Source: Pseudobutyrivibrio sp. ACV-2 (GTDB lineage Bacteria > Bacillota > Clostridia > Lachnospirales > Lachnospiraceae). Taken from it: a stretch of 33,466 nucleotides of DNA. Under the pieces are notes generated by a model that saw only the letters and a list, made by a program, of their open reading frames with translations, was not told the DNA's origin and did no database searches. The stretch lies in contig NZ_FNQZ01000023.1 in the NCBI RefSeq assembly GCF_900107545.1, positions 1 through 33,466 of the forward strand. The letters are read 5' to 3'. The position numbers and the translations under genes are program-made. This document shows positions 7,397 through 16,063 of the stretch, piece after piece. Position 1 is the stretch's first letter; each line of letters starts with the position of its first letter.

Positions 7397-7411
7397 AAGA
7401 AGGGCTTTTTT
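7374..7411 (+). terminator. Intrinsic terminator of the siroheme operon
   Basis: AGCCCT-A-CTTGATA (7374-7387) pairs with TATCAAG-A-AGGGCT (7393-7406) around a 5-base loop, with one A-A mismatch, followed by a run of Ts. It ends transcription from bioY-hemC-cobA/hemD-crp. A transcript starting at the predicted asr start (7396) would lack the 5' arm and escape it. Confidence 0.85.
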
Positions 7412-7475
7412 ACATCATGGATTGTCAAAAAATTAACGTACTTTCAATCAGCAATTATTGTAAAAGGAGAAAAAT

Positions 7476-8468
7476 ATGGGATACAAGTTTTCCAAAGAAG
7501 AAATGGCATCCATTTTTTCAAAACTGGCAGTGGATTACGATGTATTTGCACCTGTAGTTAAAAAAGGGGATGGTACCTTTTCTGACGTAGATGTGGTGCG
7601 ATACGACAAGGTTTCAAGTTTAGATGAAATCGAGTTTAAGAAAAAATCCGATTATTCATTTAAAGAGGCGCTTTTGCCAATCAATGAGACTATTTTTTAT
7701 TTTACTGAGGACGAAACAACAGTTCCAAAGGGACCTGCAAAGGAGCGATTGGTATTCTTACGTGCATGTGATTTAAATGCAGTAAAAAGACTGGATCAGA
7801 TTTATTTAAAGAATGGTTTTGAAGATTTTTATTACAAGAGAACCCGAGAGATGACTAAGTTTGTTCTTATGGGTTGCAAGGAGTCTTGCACTTCAGGATT
7901 CTGTGTAAGCATGGGAACAAATACTACTGACGAATACGATCTGTATCTTAAGCTTGATGGTGATAATGCCTATGTAGAAGCCAAGGATGAGAAACTAGCA
8001 GAGGCATTTAAGTCAGGCAACGAAGAAGCAGTTTCTCCAGATTTTGTTTCTGAGAATCCAACAAAGGTTACACTTCCTAAGAACATCACACCAGAGACCA
8101 TGAAGTCTGAGTTGTTCAAGGAATACGGCAACCGTTGCATTAACTGTGGTCGGTGCAACTTCGTGTGCCCAACCTGCACATGCTTTACAATGCAAGATAT
8201 TTTCTATAAGGATAATGAGAAAAACGGAGAGCGTAGAAGAGTTTGGGCTAGCTGCCAGGTAGATGGATATACAGAAATCGCCGGTGGACATGGCTTTAGA
8301 AGTGATAATGCAGATAGAATGCGATTCAAGGTCATGCACAAGATTCACGATTTTGAGAAACGATTTGGATATCATATGTGCGTAGGCTGTGGACGTTGTG
8401 ACGACGTATGCCCAGAGTACATTTCATATTCTAATTTAGTTAATCGTCTTGGAAAGGAGTGTGAATAA
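7476..8468 (+). CDS. asrA: Anaerobic sulfite reductase subunit A
   Basis: A 330-residue iron-sulfur subunit of the AsrABC enzyme, which reduces sulfite to sulfide under anaerobic conditions. Two ferredoxin-type [4Fe-4S] motifs are visible in the C-terminal third: CINCGRCNFVCP (around residue 220) and CVGCGRCDDVCP (around residue 305). Further cysteines in GCKESCTSGFC and CTC may bind metal or substrate partners. The N-terminal 200 residues match the AsrA family. An AAGGAG ribosome binding site lies 7 bases before the ATG. It is the first gene of the asr operon, behind a Crp-type activated promoter, and its end overlaps the asrB ribosome binding site. Electrons pass from AsrB through this subunit to AsrC. 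Confidence 0.95.
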   Translation: MGYKFSKEEMASIFSKLAVDYDVFAPVVKKGDGTFSDVDVVRYDKVSSLDEIEFKKKSDYSFKEALLPINETIFYFTEDETTVPKGPAKERLVFLRACDLNAVKRLDQIYLKNGFEDFYYKRTREMTKFVLMGCKESCTSGFCVSMGTNTTDEYDLYLKLDGDNAYVEAKDEKLAEAFKSGNEEAVSPDFVSENPTKVTLPKNITPETMKSELFKEYGNRCINCGRCNFVCPTCTCFTMQDIFYKDNEKNGERRRVWASCQVDGYTEIAGGHGFRSDNADRMRFKVMHKIHDFEKRFGYHMCVGCGRCDDVCPEYISYSNLVNRLGKECE

Positions 8469-8469
8469 A

Positions 8470-9261
8470 ATGAAGAATGAATATATACCACAGCTTTCCG
8501 AGATAAAAGAAGTAATTAAGCATACAGATTTAGAGTATACCTTCAGAATGGCGTTTGACGGCGAGGTCAAGCCAGGACAGTTCTTTGAGATTTCTATTCC
8601 AAAATACGGAGAGGCACCTATTTCTGTTTCCGGAATTGGAGATGGTCTTGTAGACTTTACAATCCGCCGTGTAGGAAAGGTTACCGACGAAGTATTTGAG
8701 AATTATGTTGGAGATAAGCTTTTCATCCGTGGACCATATGGTAATGGTTTTGACATCAATAATTATAAGGGCAAGGAAATAGTAATCATTGGTGGTGGAA
8801 CTGGTGTATCGCCTATGCGAGGAGTTATCCAGCATTTTGCAAAGAATCCTACTGATGCTGTAAGCACTACTGTTATTGCTGGTTTCAAATCTCCTGATGA
8901 TGTTCTTTTCAAGAAAGATTTTGAGGAATGGTCAAAGACTATCAATGTTATCAAGACCGTTGATAATGCTCCAGAAGAATATGATGGACCAACTGGTATG
9001 GTTACAAAATATATTCCTGATCTTAAATTTCAAGATATTAAAAATGCAGTGTTTATCTGTGTTGGACCACCAATCATGATTAAGTTTACTATCATGGAAA
9101 TCCAAAAACTCGGTGTTGCTGATGAACAGATTTGGACAAGTTATGAGCGTAAAATGTGCTGCGGACTAGGTAAGTGTGGACATTGCAAGATGGATGATAA
9201 ATATGTTTGCCTTGATGGTCCAGTATTTAACTATACTGAGGCCAAGGAACTTTTTGATTAA
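8470..9261 (+). CDS. asrB: Anaerobic sulfite reductase subunit B (NAD(P)H-flavin reductase type)
   Basis: A 263-residue electron-input subunit. The ATG at 8470 is chosen over the in-frame TTG at 8449, because AAGGAG (8454-8459) sits upstream of it. Residues 1-100 are the FAD-binding barrel (RGPYGNGFDI), residues about 100-220 the NAD(P)H domain (IVIIGGGTGVSPMRGVI, CVGPPIMIKF). The C-terminus has the CCGLGKCGHC ... VCLDGP cysteine motif that holds a [2Fe-2S] cluster in the PyrK-like family. It takes electrons from NAD(P)H for delivery via AsrA to AsrC. The gene follows asrA directly and asrC follows 18 bases later. Confidence 0.95.
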   Translation: MKNEYIPQLSEIKEVIKHTDLEYTFRMAFDGEVKPGQFFEISIPKYGEAPISVSGIGDGLVDFTIRRVGKVTDEVFENYVGDKLFIRGPYGNGFDINNYKGKEIVIIGGGTGVSPMRGVIQHFAKNPTDAVSTTVIAGFKSPDDVLFKKDFEEWSKTINVIKTVDNAPEEYDGPTGMVTKYIPDLKFQDIKNAVFICVGPPIMIKFTIMEIQKLGVADEQIWTSYERKMCCGLGKCGHCKMDDKYVCLDGPVFNYTEAKELFD

Positions 9262-9279
9262 GAGAAAGGAGTATAAGGT

Positions 9280-10266
9280 ATGTCATTAGATATTAATACA
9301 AAAAAAGCTAAGAAAAATGCTTGGCGAATAACCAAAGAACGTGGCATCGGTGCTTCTAGAATCAGAGTTCCAGGCGGATACTGTGATGCAGAAGTCCTTG
9401 GCATGGTTCAGGAAATCGCCCAGACATATGGAAATGGTTATGTTCATTTGACTACACGTCAGGGATTCGAAATTGAAGGAATCCATCTTGAGGATATGGA
9501 GGAAGTTAACAAAAAGCTTCAGCCTATTATCGAGAAGGTGGGAATCAACCAGAACGGTGAGGATAAAGATAAGGGCTATAGTGCTTCAGGTACAAGAAAT
9601 GTATCAGCATGCATAGGCAATAATGTATGTCCTTTTGCAAACTACAATACATCAAATTTAGCTAGAAGAATTGATAAGGAAATCTTCCCTAATGATTTGC
9701 ACTTCAAGGTAGCTTGTACAGGATGTTCTAACGATTGTGCAAAGGTTAGAATGCACGACTTTGGTATTATCGGTCAGACAATGCCACAGTATGATCCAAT
9801 GCGCTGTGTTAGTTGTAATGCTTGCGTAAAGGGCTGCCAGTCACTTTCTGTTGGTGCTCTTCGTATGGAAAATTATAAAATTGTCCGCGATACAGAAAAG
9901 TGTATCGGCTGTGGTGTCTGCGTTACAAAGTGTCCTACAAGAGCTTGGACTCGTTCAGAAAAGAAGTACTATAAGCTTACAATCATGGGACGTACAGGTA
10001 AAAAGAATCCTCGCTTAGGCAAGGACTGGCTCATCTGGGCTGATGAAGACAACATCGTAAAAATCATCAAGAATACATACGCATTTGTTGAAGAATATAT
10101 TTCTCCAAATGCACCAGCTAGAAAAGAGCATATTGGCTACATTATCGATAGAGTGGGCTTTGAAAAGTTCAAAGAATATGCACTAAAGGATGTGGAACTT
10201 ATGCCAGAAACAATAATGAATAACACTGTTTACTGGGATGGAATTCACTTTGATAACCAACACTAA
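9280..10266 (+). CDS. asrC: Anaerobic sulfite reductase subunit C (siroheme catalytic subunit)
   Basis: A 328-residue siroheme sulfite reductase subunit. The siroheme/[4Fe-4S] site is the pair CIGNNVC and CTGCSNDC (C-X5-C ... C-X3-C). Two extra ferredoxin motifs follow, CVSCNACVKGC and CIGCGVCVTKC, a feature that separates AsrC from assimilatory sulfite reductases. The N-terminal HLTTRQGFEIEG segment fits the nitrite/sulfite reductase half-domain. It performs the six-electron reduction of sulfite to sulfide in the cytoplasm. Its cofactor comes from the siroheme cluster just upstream. An AAAGGAG ribosome binding site precedes the ATG; the channel gene follows after 18 bases. Confidence 0.95.
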   Translation: MSLDINTKKAKKNAWRITKERGIGASRIRVPGGYCDAEVLGMVQEIAQTYGNGYVHLTTRQGFEIEGIHLEDMEEVNKKLQPIIEKVGINQNGEDKDKGYSASGTRNVSACIGNNVCPFANYNTSNLARRIDKEIFPNDLHFKVACTGCSNDCAKVRMHDFGIIGQTMPQYDPMRCVSCNACVKGCQSLSVGALRMENYKIVRDTEKCIGCGVCVTKCPTRAWTRSEKKYYKLTIMGRTGKKNPRLGKDWLIWADEDNIVKIIKNTYAFVEEYISPNAPARKEHIGYIIDRVGFEKFKEYALKDVELMPETIMNNTVYWDGIHFDNQH

Positions 10267-10284
10267 TTAAAGAGGAGAAAAAAT

Positions 10285-11043
10285 ATGTTTAAAGATGAAT
10301 TTGAGGCCGCTGCCAATGGTGCGGCTGGTAAGGTGACGTTTTTAAAGAAGAATCCAGTTGGATACTTTTTACTCTCCATGCTTGCAGGTGCTTACATTGG
10401 GTTTGGAATTCTTTTGATTTTTACAATTGGAGGACAGCTTGCTGGAGCTCCTGTAACTAAGATGGCAATGGGTGTTTCCTTTGGCATAGCACTTTCTTTG
10501 GTAGTTATCGCAGGAGCCGAGTTATTTACTGGAAATAACCTTGTTATGACTGCAGGAATGCTAAAGAAGAAGATTACAGTTGCAGATGGAATCAAGCTTT
10601 GGATTGTATGCTATCTTGGCAACTGGGTTGGTTCTATTCTTTTAGCTGTTATTTATAATTTTACTGGTCTTGCAAATGGACCAGTAGGAGAGTTTATGGC
10701 AAATGGTGCACTTGGTAAAATGTCTGCCACAGCACCTCAACTTGTAGCAAGAGGAATTCTTTGTAATATGCTGGTTTGTCTTGCTACCTGGTGTGGTTTC
10801 AGAGCTAAGTCAGATGCAGGAAAGCTGATTATGATTTTCTGGTGTCTATTCGCATTTATTACTACTGGCTTTGAACACAGCATTGCAAATATGACGCTTC
10901 TTACAGAAGCATTATTAAATCCTTGTGGAGTTGCTGTAACAATGGGTGGCTATATGCATAATCTGTTATGGGTTACTCTTGGCAATATGATTGGCGGAAT
11001 TCTGTTTATAGCAGTGCCATATGCAGTGTCAGCAAAGGAATAA
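10285..11043 (+). CDS. Formate/nitrite-family channel, probably a hydrosulfide channel
   Basis: A 252-residue membrane protein with six hydrophobic helices and the FNT-family pattern: GAYIGFGILL, an AGAELFTGNNLVMT re-entrant loop, a second half with LVCLATWCGF, and TTGFEHSIANM. FNT channels are pentamers that pass small monovalent anions. Channels encoded inside asrABC operons, as in Clostridioides difficile, have been characterised as hydrosulfide channels, and this gene lies 18 bases after asrC. I infer that it exports the HS- made by AsrABC. Formate or nitrite transport cannot be excluded from sequence alone. GAGGAG precedes the start, and a stem-loop follows the stop. Confidence 0.85.
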   Translation: MFKDEFEAAANGAAGKVTFLKKNPVGYFLLSMLAGAYIGFGILLIFTIGGQLAGAPVTKMAMGVSFGIALSLVVIAGAELFTGNNLVMTAGMLKKKITVADGIKLWIVCYLGNWVGSILLAVIYNFTGLANGPVGEFMANGALGKMSATAPQLVARGILCNMLVCLATWCGFRAKSDAGKLIMIFWCLFAFITTGFEHSIANMTLLTEALLNPCGVAVTMGGYMHNLLWVTLGNMIGGILFIAVPYAVSAKE

Positions 11044-11052
11044 ATAAAAGAA

Positions 11053-11079
11053 GAGTCTGTCTTGTATTAAGGCAGACTC
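11053..11079. terminator. Bidirectional stem-loop between the asr operon and the convergent regulator
   Basis: GAGTCTG (11053-11059) pairs with CAGACTC (11073-11079), extended by a wobble pair and CTT/AAG around a 5-base loop. It has A-rich sequence on the left, which reads as U-rich on the minus strand. It overlaps the last codons of the minus-strand regulator gene, so the two operons share it. Confidence 0.65.
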
Positions 11080-11756
11080 GGAACTTTAGATTTATTAAGT
11101 TCCTTTACGATAAAAGTATCTTTGTCAAAGTCTATAATTCCATCATCTCTCATTTTTGAGAGCTCTCGTATCATTGCGCTACGATTCACTGATAAGTACT
11201 CTGCAAGAGCTACTCTTGAAAGAGGGGAATTAACATATTTTGTGTTCTGTTCCTGGGCTAGTTGAGAAATATAGGCTAAAAGCTTTTCTCGAATGCTTCC
11301 TTTTGAGAGAACCTCTATTTTATTAAGGAACTTTTGATTCTTGGTTCCAAGTAGGTGAAAGAGGTTTGTTGCAATCTGAGCATGAAATCCACAGGCATTA
11401 GGGCATGAATGAATTATGTTGGATGCAGCAAGGAATAAGACCTTGGTATTCTCAGCAGCTTTAAATATCACCGAGGAAGAAACATCTTTCTGAACCGCAA
11501 AGCTTTCTCCAAACAATTCCCCAGGGCCGAAGAATGTAAATAGAGTATTATTTCCCCAAATGTCATTTTTTAACATATGAACACTTCCATATAAAACAAT
11601 TCCTACGTAGGGGATATTATCTGTTTCCATATAGATGGTCTGACCCTTCTTGAACTCCTTTTTGAAAGAACGGATGCAAACTAACAGTTTGTCTAAATCT
11701 GCCTCTTTAATATTTTCAAAAAGAGCAACGTCGTTATAACTAATTTCATTATTCAT
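11067..11756 (-). CDS. HcpR-like Crp/Fnr-family regulator
   Basis: A 229-residue protein. The ATG at 11756 is preferred to the one at 11777 because AGGTGAAGG precedes it and because the inferred transcription start (11771) would exclude the upstream ATG. Residues about 10-120 are the cNMP-like sensor barrel (KKGQTIYMETDNIPYVGIVLYG), and the C-terminal part is a winged helix with ALAEYLSVNRSAMIRELSKM. Crp/Fnr proteins divergent from hcp are typically HcpR, which senses NO or nitrite, in some species through heme. A palindrome shared with the DUF438 promoter sits in the hcp intergenic region, at -41.5 from inferred starts on both strands. That fits self-activation as well as hcp activation. The effector is not visible. 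Confidence 0.8.
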   Translation of the reverse strand: MNNEISYNDVALFENIKEADLDKLLVCIRSFKKEFKKGQTIYMETDNIPYVGIVLYGSVHMLKNDIWGNNTLFTFFGPGELFGESFAVQKDVSSSVIFKAAENTKVLFLAASNIIHSCPNACGFHAQIATNLFHLLGTKNQKFLNKIEVLSKGSIREKLLAYISQLAQEQNTKYVNSPLSRVALAEYLSVNRSAMIRELSKMRDDGIIDFDKDTFIVKELNKSKVPSLP

Positions 11757-11770
11757 AGCCTTCACCTGCC

Positions 11771-11854
11771 TATCCATATACTATCTAAATAATACGATGA
11801 GAAGAGTTGCATTTGCAACTATTTTGCCTGCGGTTTAGGGTTATAGTTCTAGCT
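11771..11854. promoter_or_regulatory. Divergent hcp / regulator promoters around one palindrome
   Basis: AGTTGCA-TT-TGCAACT lies at 11805-11820 (centre 11812.5). On the plus strand TATAGT (11842-11847) is the -10 box of hcp, start about 11854. On the minus strand TAGTAT (11783-11778) can serve the regulator, start about 11771. Both put the palindrome at -41.5. A second possible minus-strand -10 (TATTAT, 11794-11789) would put it at -30.5 and imply repression instead. Confidence 0.65.
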
Positions 11855-11889
11855 ATGAACAAACAACAGGTTTAAAAGGAGTCAAACAA

Positions 11890-13530
11890 ATGGAAAATAA
11901 GATGTTTTGTTATCAGTGTCAGGAGACTGCTGGATGCAGTGGTTGCACAATGTCTGGTGTATGTGGAAAGAAGCCAGAGGTTGCAAATCTTCAGGATTTA
12001 TTAGTATACGTTACAAAGGGACTTTCTGCTGTAACAACAGCGCTTCGTAAAGAAGGCAAGGAAGTTCCAGAAAGTATAAACCATCTTGTGTCTGTTAATC
12101 TGTTTTCTACTATTACAAATGCAAACTTTGATTATGATGCGATTTTCGAAAAAATCAGAGAGACTATTTTCGTTAAGGAACAATTGTTAGGTCAGCTTAG
12201 TGAAGGTTCAAAAGCTAACCTCCCAGAGGCAGCTCTTTGGGCAGGGGCAGAAGTTGAATTTGATTCAAAGGCAAAGACAGTAGGTGTTCTTTCTACTGAA
12301 AATGAAGATATCCGTTCACTTAGAGAGCTTATCACTTACGGTCTTAAGGGACTTGCTGCTTACTCTAAGCATGCCAACGCACTGCTTAAGGATAATGTAG
12401 AAGTTGATGCATTTTTACAGAAGGCACTTGCGGCAACATTAGATGACAGTCTTTCTGTAGATGATTTGGTAGCTCTTACATTAGAAACTGGAAAATTTGG
12501 TGTGGATGGAATGGCGCTTCTTGACGAGGCCAACACATCTGCTTATGGAAATCCAGAAATTACTCAAGTAAATATAGGTGTAAGAAATAATCCCGGTATC
12601 CTTATTTCTGGTCATGATCTTAAGGACTTGGAAATGCTCTTAGAGCAGACAAAGGGAACTGGCGTTGATGTATATACCCATTCAGAGATGCTTCCAGCTC
12701 ACTATTATCCATTCTTTAAGAAGTATGATAACTTTGCAGGCAACTATGGAAATGCATGGTGGAAGCAGAAGGAGGAGTTTGCAAGCTTCAATGGCCCAAT
12801 TCTTATGACTACAAACTGTATCGTTCCCCCAGCAGATTCTTACAAGGATAGATTGTTCACAACAGGAGCATGTGGTTATCCAGGTTGCAAACACATAGAT
12901 GGAAAATATGGTGAGACCAAAGATTTCTCTGAAATCATTGAGATGGCTAAGAAATGTCAGGCTCCAACAGAAATCGAGACAGGAACAATCACAGGTGGTT
13001 TCGCTCACGAGCAAGTATTCGCCCTTGCTGATACAGTAGTAGATGCTGTTAAGTCTGGTGCAATTAAGAAGTTTGTTGTTATGGCAGGCTGTGATGGACG
13101 TGCAAAGAGCAGAAGCTATTATTCAGAGTTTGCTCAGGCTCTCCCAAAGGATACAGTAATTCTTACAGCAGGCTGTGCCAAGTATAAGTACAACAAGCTG
13201 GATTTAGGGGATATCGGAGGAATTCCAAGAGTGTTAGACGCTGGTCAGTGTAATGACTCTTATTCACTAGCACTTATCGCGCTTAAGCTTAAGGAAGTAT
13301 TTGAGCTTGATGATGTGAACGACCTTCCAATCGTTTACAACATCTCATGGTATGAGCAGAAGGCTGTAATTGTGCTTCTTGCACTTCTTTACCTTGGAGT
13401 TAAGAATATTCACCTTGGACCAACACTTCCAGCATTCCTCTCACCTAATGTTGCTAATGTATTAGTTGAAAACTTTGGTATTGCTGGAATTACAACAGTA
13501 GAAGATGATATCAAGACTTTAATTGGATAG
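11890..13530 (+). CDS. hcp: Hydroxylamine reductase / hybrid cluster protein
   Basis: A 546-residue cytosolic iron-sulfur protein. The N-terminal cluster is held by C7, C10, C19 and C25, the C-X2-C-X8-C-X5-C spacing of class I Hcps from anaerobes. The ligands of the hybrid 4Fe-2S-2O cluster are recognisable in ISGHDLKD, in the TTNC and ACGYPGC regions, and in [23 protein letters not shown] and AGQCNDSYS. Hcp reduces hydroxylamine in vitro and is generally thought to detoxify nitric oxide. AAAAGGAG precedes the start. A divergent HcpR-like gene shares its control region, and an unrecognised gene follows after 11 bases. No hcr reductase is encoded next to it; the electron donor is unknown. Confidence 0.95.
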   Translation: MENKMFCYQCQETAGCSGCTMSGVCGKKPEVANLQDLLVYVTKGLSAVTTALRKEGKEVPESINHLVSVNLFSTITNANFDYDAIFEKIRETIFVKEQLLGQLSEGSKANLPEAALWAGAEVEFDSKAKTVGVLSTENEDIRSLRELITYGLKGLAAYSKHANALLKDNVEVDAFLQKALAATLDDSLSVDDLVALTLETGKFGVDGMALLDEANTSAYGNPEITQVNIGVRNNPGILISGHDLKDLEMLLEQTKGTGVDVYTHSEMLPAHYYPFFKKYDNFAGNYGNAWWKQKEEFASFNGPILMTTNCIVPPADSYKDRLFTTGACGYPGCKHIDGKYGETKDFSEIIEMAKKCQAPTEIETGTITGGFAHEQVFALADTVVDAVKSGAIKKFVVMAGCDGRAKSRSYYSEFAQALPKDTVILTAGCAKYKYNKLDLGDIGGIPRVLDAGQCNDSYSLALIALKLKEVFELDDVNDLPIVYNISWYEQKAVIVLLALLYLGVKNIHLGPTLPAFLSPNVANVLVENFGIAGITTVEDDIKTLIG

Positions 13531-13541
13531 GAGGGGAGAAG

Positions 13542-14132
13542 ATGAGTGCATTTTTAGGACCAATTCATTCGCTGATGTACAATAGAATTATTACTATGCA
13601 ACAGGTTATCAATGCCATTGCTGAATTAACTGAGGCAGAGGGCTGGAATGTTGACGTGAATGACTTTGTTATAAAGGAATTTCCACCTATAGAAGAGGCG
13701 GTAGATTTGAGTAACATTCATGCGTCCTTATTTGGGATGGTAGATGGAGCAGAAAAGAGATTTGCTGATATCATTTCGGCAATTTCAAAAAATAATTCTG
13801 AACGACTTGAGAAAATTGAATCCGTTGTTAGATCAACTGGAGAGTCAATGATAATTGAGGGTGTTAACAGCCCAGAAGAAGTTTGTAGCCAATTGCAGGA
13901 GATTTTATTAGATGGAATGCCTTGTGACAGAGCAACTATGGTAAATTATAATTCAGATGGAAGTATCGAAATTCTTAGAACTATGGATCTTCATTCAAGT
14001 TATTTTGAGGAAGTCGGTCTCGATGGGGAGTTGTATTACCTTTTACTCAAAGCATTTGTCACAGGATTATTATCGCAAAAGGCAGTAAATATCTCAGGTG
14101 ATTTTATTCATAATATTTTAATTAGCAAATAG
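13542..14132 (+). CDS. Unrecognised Hcp-linked protein with FLGPIH motif
   Basis: I cannot name the family. It is a 196-residue soluble protein beginning MSAFLGPIHSLMYNRI. A FLGPIH..LYNKI start is, to my memory, found in other clostridial proteins, some near hcp. The middle is helical and acidic. Two later cysteines lie in SPEEVCSQLQE and in LLDGMPCDRATMV, a pattern that could bind metal or be redox active. GGAGGGGAG precedes the start and the gene begins 11 bases after the hcp stop, so it is surely cotranscribed with hcp under the HcpR-like site. It may assist Hcp (electron delivery, cluster repair) or act as a separate sensor; both are guesses. Confidence 0.6.
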   Translation: MSAFLGPIHSLMYNRIITMQQVINAIAELTEAEGWNVDVNDFVIKEFPPIEEAVDLSNIHASLFGMVDGAEKRFADIISAISKNNSERLEKIESVVRSTGESMIIEGVNSPEEVCSQLQEILLDGMPCDRATMVNYNSDGSIEILRTMDLHSSYFEEVGLDGELYYLLLKAFVTGLLSQKAVNISGDFIHNILISK

Positions 14133-14345
14133 AAAGCTGGCGCTGCAATTGCTACTGGTTTGAGTGCATCAATTGGAGGTCTTATACCACTTGCGTATTT
14201 CATAAAGCCTAATGACAGATTGCTTAGATTTTCACTTACACCTATTAAATTTGCAGCAATAATCTCCGTACTAAGAAGTATGGTGTTTGAGTTACTAGCA
14301 GTTTTAATCCTACCACTAATTCTGGGAATAAATGGAGCACCTTAA
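14133..14345 (+). pseudogene. MATE-family efflux transporter remnant
   Basis: The frame encodes two hydrophobic blocks. The first, around AGAAIATGLSASIGGLIPL followed by YFIKPND, is a typical mid-protein motif of MATE transporters. The second, around VLRSMVFELLAVLILPL followed by GING, matches a later helix. About 30 residues apart here, these blocks are much farther apart in intact proteins, so an internal deletion is likely. There is no proper start codon; the sequence follows the previous stop directly. The stop overlaps the end of the convergent DeoR gene. It is not expected to be functional. Confidence 0.65.
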
Positions 14346-15121
14346 AAATGTATTATGTTTAGATTTACATTTTCTTTTAAAATATTATATTGATCCTCAT
14401 CGGAGATATCAGAGTCTGTGATAATAGTATTAAAGTCTTTGATATCTCCAAACTTTTTCATGGTATGTTGCCCGAATTTTGAGTGGTCAACAAGAAGAAT
14501 GTTTCGCTCGGAATTTCTCATAACAACCTGTTTTATTGAACTATCCATTTCTGTGCTGGTCACTCCATAGACGGTATCTATAAAGCCTGTTCCTAGAAAT
14601 GCAGAATTAAAATGAAAATTTGAAAGATATGCCATAGTATCCATATCCATAGAACCACCATTTGAATCCTGATATTTACCAGGAGCTATGTATAATGTGA
14701 TATATGGATTGTGAGAACATTCCTGCATTACAGCCAATGAGCTTGTCACAACGGTGTGATGCAAAGATGGAAGATATCTAGTCATAAGTAACACTGTGGT
14801 GCTTGGATCTAGATATATTACATCATTTTCTTTAATAAGTTCTGCCGCGCGACGAGCAATTGCAGTTTTAGCCTCGTAGAAGCTCTCTTTCCTCATGTCA
14901 AAACTATGTATAGGTGAGTTAGGATGCCTGATAGTAGCGCCACCATAATGTGTAACAAGTATTCCCTGTTCCTCCATTATGTGTAAATCTCTTCTGATTG
15001 TCATATCAGACACGCCAAGTTTTTGTGATAAATCCTTTACATATACAGTAGACTGTTCTTTTAATAATTCGTAGATAGATTCACGGCGGCTCATTCCATT
15101 ATGTTCATTTATCTTATTCAT
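14342..15121 (-). CDS. DeoR-family transcriptional regulator
   Basis: A 259-residue repressor-type protein. The ATG at 15121 is chosen over 15136 because AAGGAAG lies just before it. The N-terminal winged helix has RRESIYELLKEQSTVYVKDL and the DeoR recognition motif LGVSDMTIRRDLHIMEEQG, then HYGGA. The rest is the sugar-phosphate-sensing domain (DVIYLDPSTTV, TSSLAVMQE, NILLVDHSKFG). Such proteins usually respond to a phosphorylated sugar. It is divergent from a HAD phosphatase whose promoter carries an inverted repeat, so that gene is the likely target. Another inverted repeat, TGTTT-N4-AAACA (about 15147-15160), sits near its own start and could serve autoregulation. Confidence 0.85.
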   Translation of the reverse strand: MNKINEHNGMSRRESIYELLKEQSTVYVKDLSQKLGVSDMTIRRDLHIMEEQGILVTHYGGATIRHPNSPIHSFDMRKESFYEAKTAIARRAAELIKENDVIYLDPSTTVLLMTRYLPSLHHTVVTSSLAVMQECSHNPYITLYIAPGKYQDSNGGSMDMDTMAYLSNFHFNSAFLGTGFIDTVYGVTSTEMDSSIKQVVMRNSERNILLVDHSKFGQHTMKKFGDIKDFNTIITDSDISDEDQYNILKENVNLNIIHF

Positions 15122-15200
15122 AGAAACTTCCTTCATAAAATATATGTTTAATCAAACAAAATTATACCATATAAAACGATATAAAAAACATCTTCAAACA

Positions 15201-15236
15201 TTAAATCATGTTAATACATGTGCTATTATCTTTTTG
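15201..15236 (+). promoter_or_regulatory. Promoter of the HAD phosphatase gene with operator in the spacer
   Basis: TTAAAT (15201-15206), a 17-base spacer and TATTAT (15224-15229) form a promoter starting near 15236. The spacer contains CATGT-TAAT-ACATG (15207-15220), a perfect inverted repeat in the ideal place for a repressor; the divergent DeoR protein is the candidate. Confidence 0.5.
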
Positions 15237-15271
15237 CACTTGGAAATATAAACTAATGTCAGGAGATAGCA

Positions 15272-16063
15272 ATGTATAAGAAAAAGTATTTGTTTTTTGA
15301 TATTGATGGTACGCTGGCAGCAGGAGGATACGAAAATTTCTATATTCCCGACTCAACTGTCGTGGCGTTGCAAAAGCTTAAGAAGGCTGGTCATTTTCTT
15401 TGTATTGCAACAGGCAGAGCTCAGGCTCTTGCAGTTGATATAATGAATGATTTAGGTTTCGAAAATATGGTAAGTGATGGAGGTTATGGTATTACCATTA
15501 ACAAAACTCTATTAGGAATCCAGTCACTTCCAAAAGAAAACGTGGTTACTTTAATTAGAGAATGTCAGGAGAAAGGATACCCATGGGGAATTCAACCTGA
15601 AAATTCAGCTGTAAGATATGTTCCCGATGAGCGATTTAATGAAATCGCAAAGGATACATATATGGAACAACAAATCGTCAAGGGATTGAATCCTGAAGAT
15701 TATGAACATATATATAAAGCATATGTAGCCTGCAGCGCAGAAGAGGAGAAAAATCTCAAAGCACTGGATAATCTTCCTTGTTGCAGATTTCATGAAAGAT
15801 ATTTGTTTATTGAGCCAAGCTACAAGTCTGTAGGCATAAAAAAGGTTATGGATTATTTTAATGCTGATTATAGTGATGCTGTTGTTTTTGGTGATTCTGG
15901 CAATGATATTTCAATGTTTACAGATGATTGGACAAAGGTTGCCATGGGAAATGCTATTCCTGAATTGAAGAAGCTTGCAGACTACGTGACTTCAGACGTT
16001 GATAAAGATGGAATCTACAATGCCTGCGAGAAGCTAGGATTATTTAATACTGTTGCTTGTTAA
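15272..16063 (+). CDS. Cof-type HAD-superfamily hydrolase
   Basis: A 263-residue phosphatase. Motif I is FFDIDGTL (nucleophile Asp in the first 15 residues), motif II the ATGR region, motif III a lysine in YKSVGIKK, and motif IV VVFGDSGNDISMF with the metal-binding aspartates. The large alpha/beta cap between motifs II and III is the Cof (HAD-IIB) type, which dephosphorylates sugar phosphates, nucleotides or flavin/pyridoxal phosphates; the substrate cannot be read from sequence. AGGAGATAG precedes the ATG. It is transcribed away from a DeoR regulator, which fits a sugar-phosphate substrate. A stem-loop begins at its stop codon. Confidence 0.88.
   Translation: MYKKKYLFFDIDGTLAAGGYENFYIPDSTVVALQKLKKAGHFLCIATGRAQALAVDIMNDLGFENMVSDGGYGITINKTLLGIQSLPKENVVTLIRECQEKGYPWGIQPENSAVRYVPDERFNEIAKDTYMEQQIVKGLNPEDYEHIYKAYVACSAEEEKNLKALDNLPCCRFHERYLFIEPSYKSVGIKKVMDYFNADYSDAVVFGDSGNDISMFTDDWTKVAMGNAIPELKKLADYVTSDVDKDGIYNACEKLGLFNTVAC

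Noticed and set aside
11757-11777. Longer start for the HcpR-like protein at 11777
   Set aside because: The inferred transcription start lies at 11771 and the better ribosome site is before 11756.
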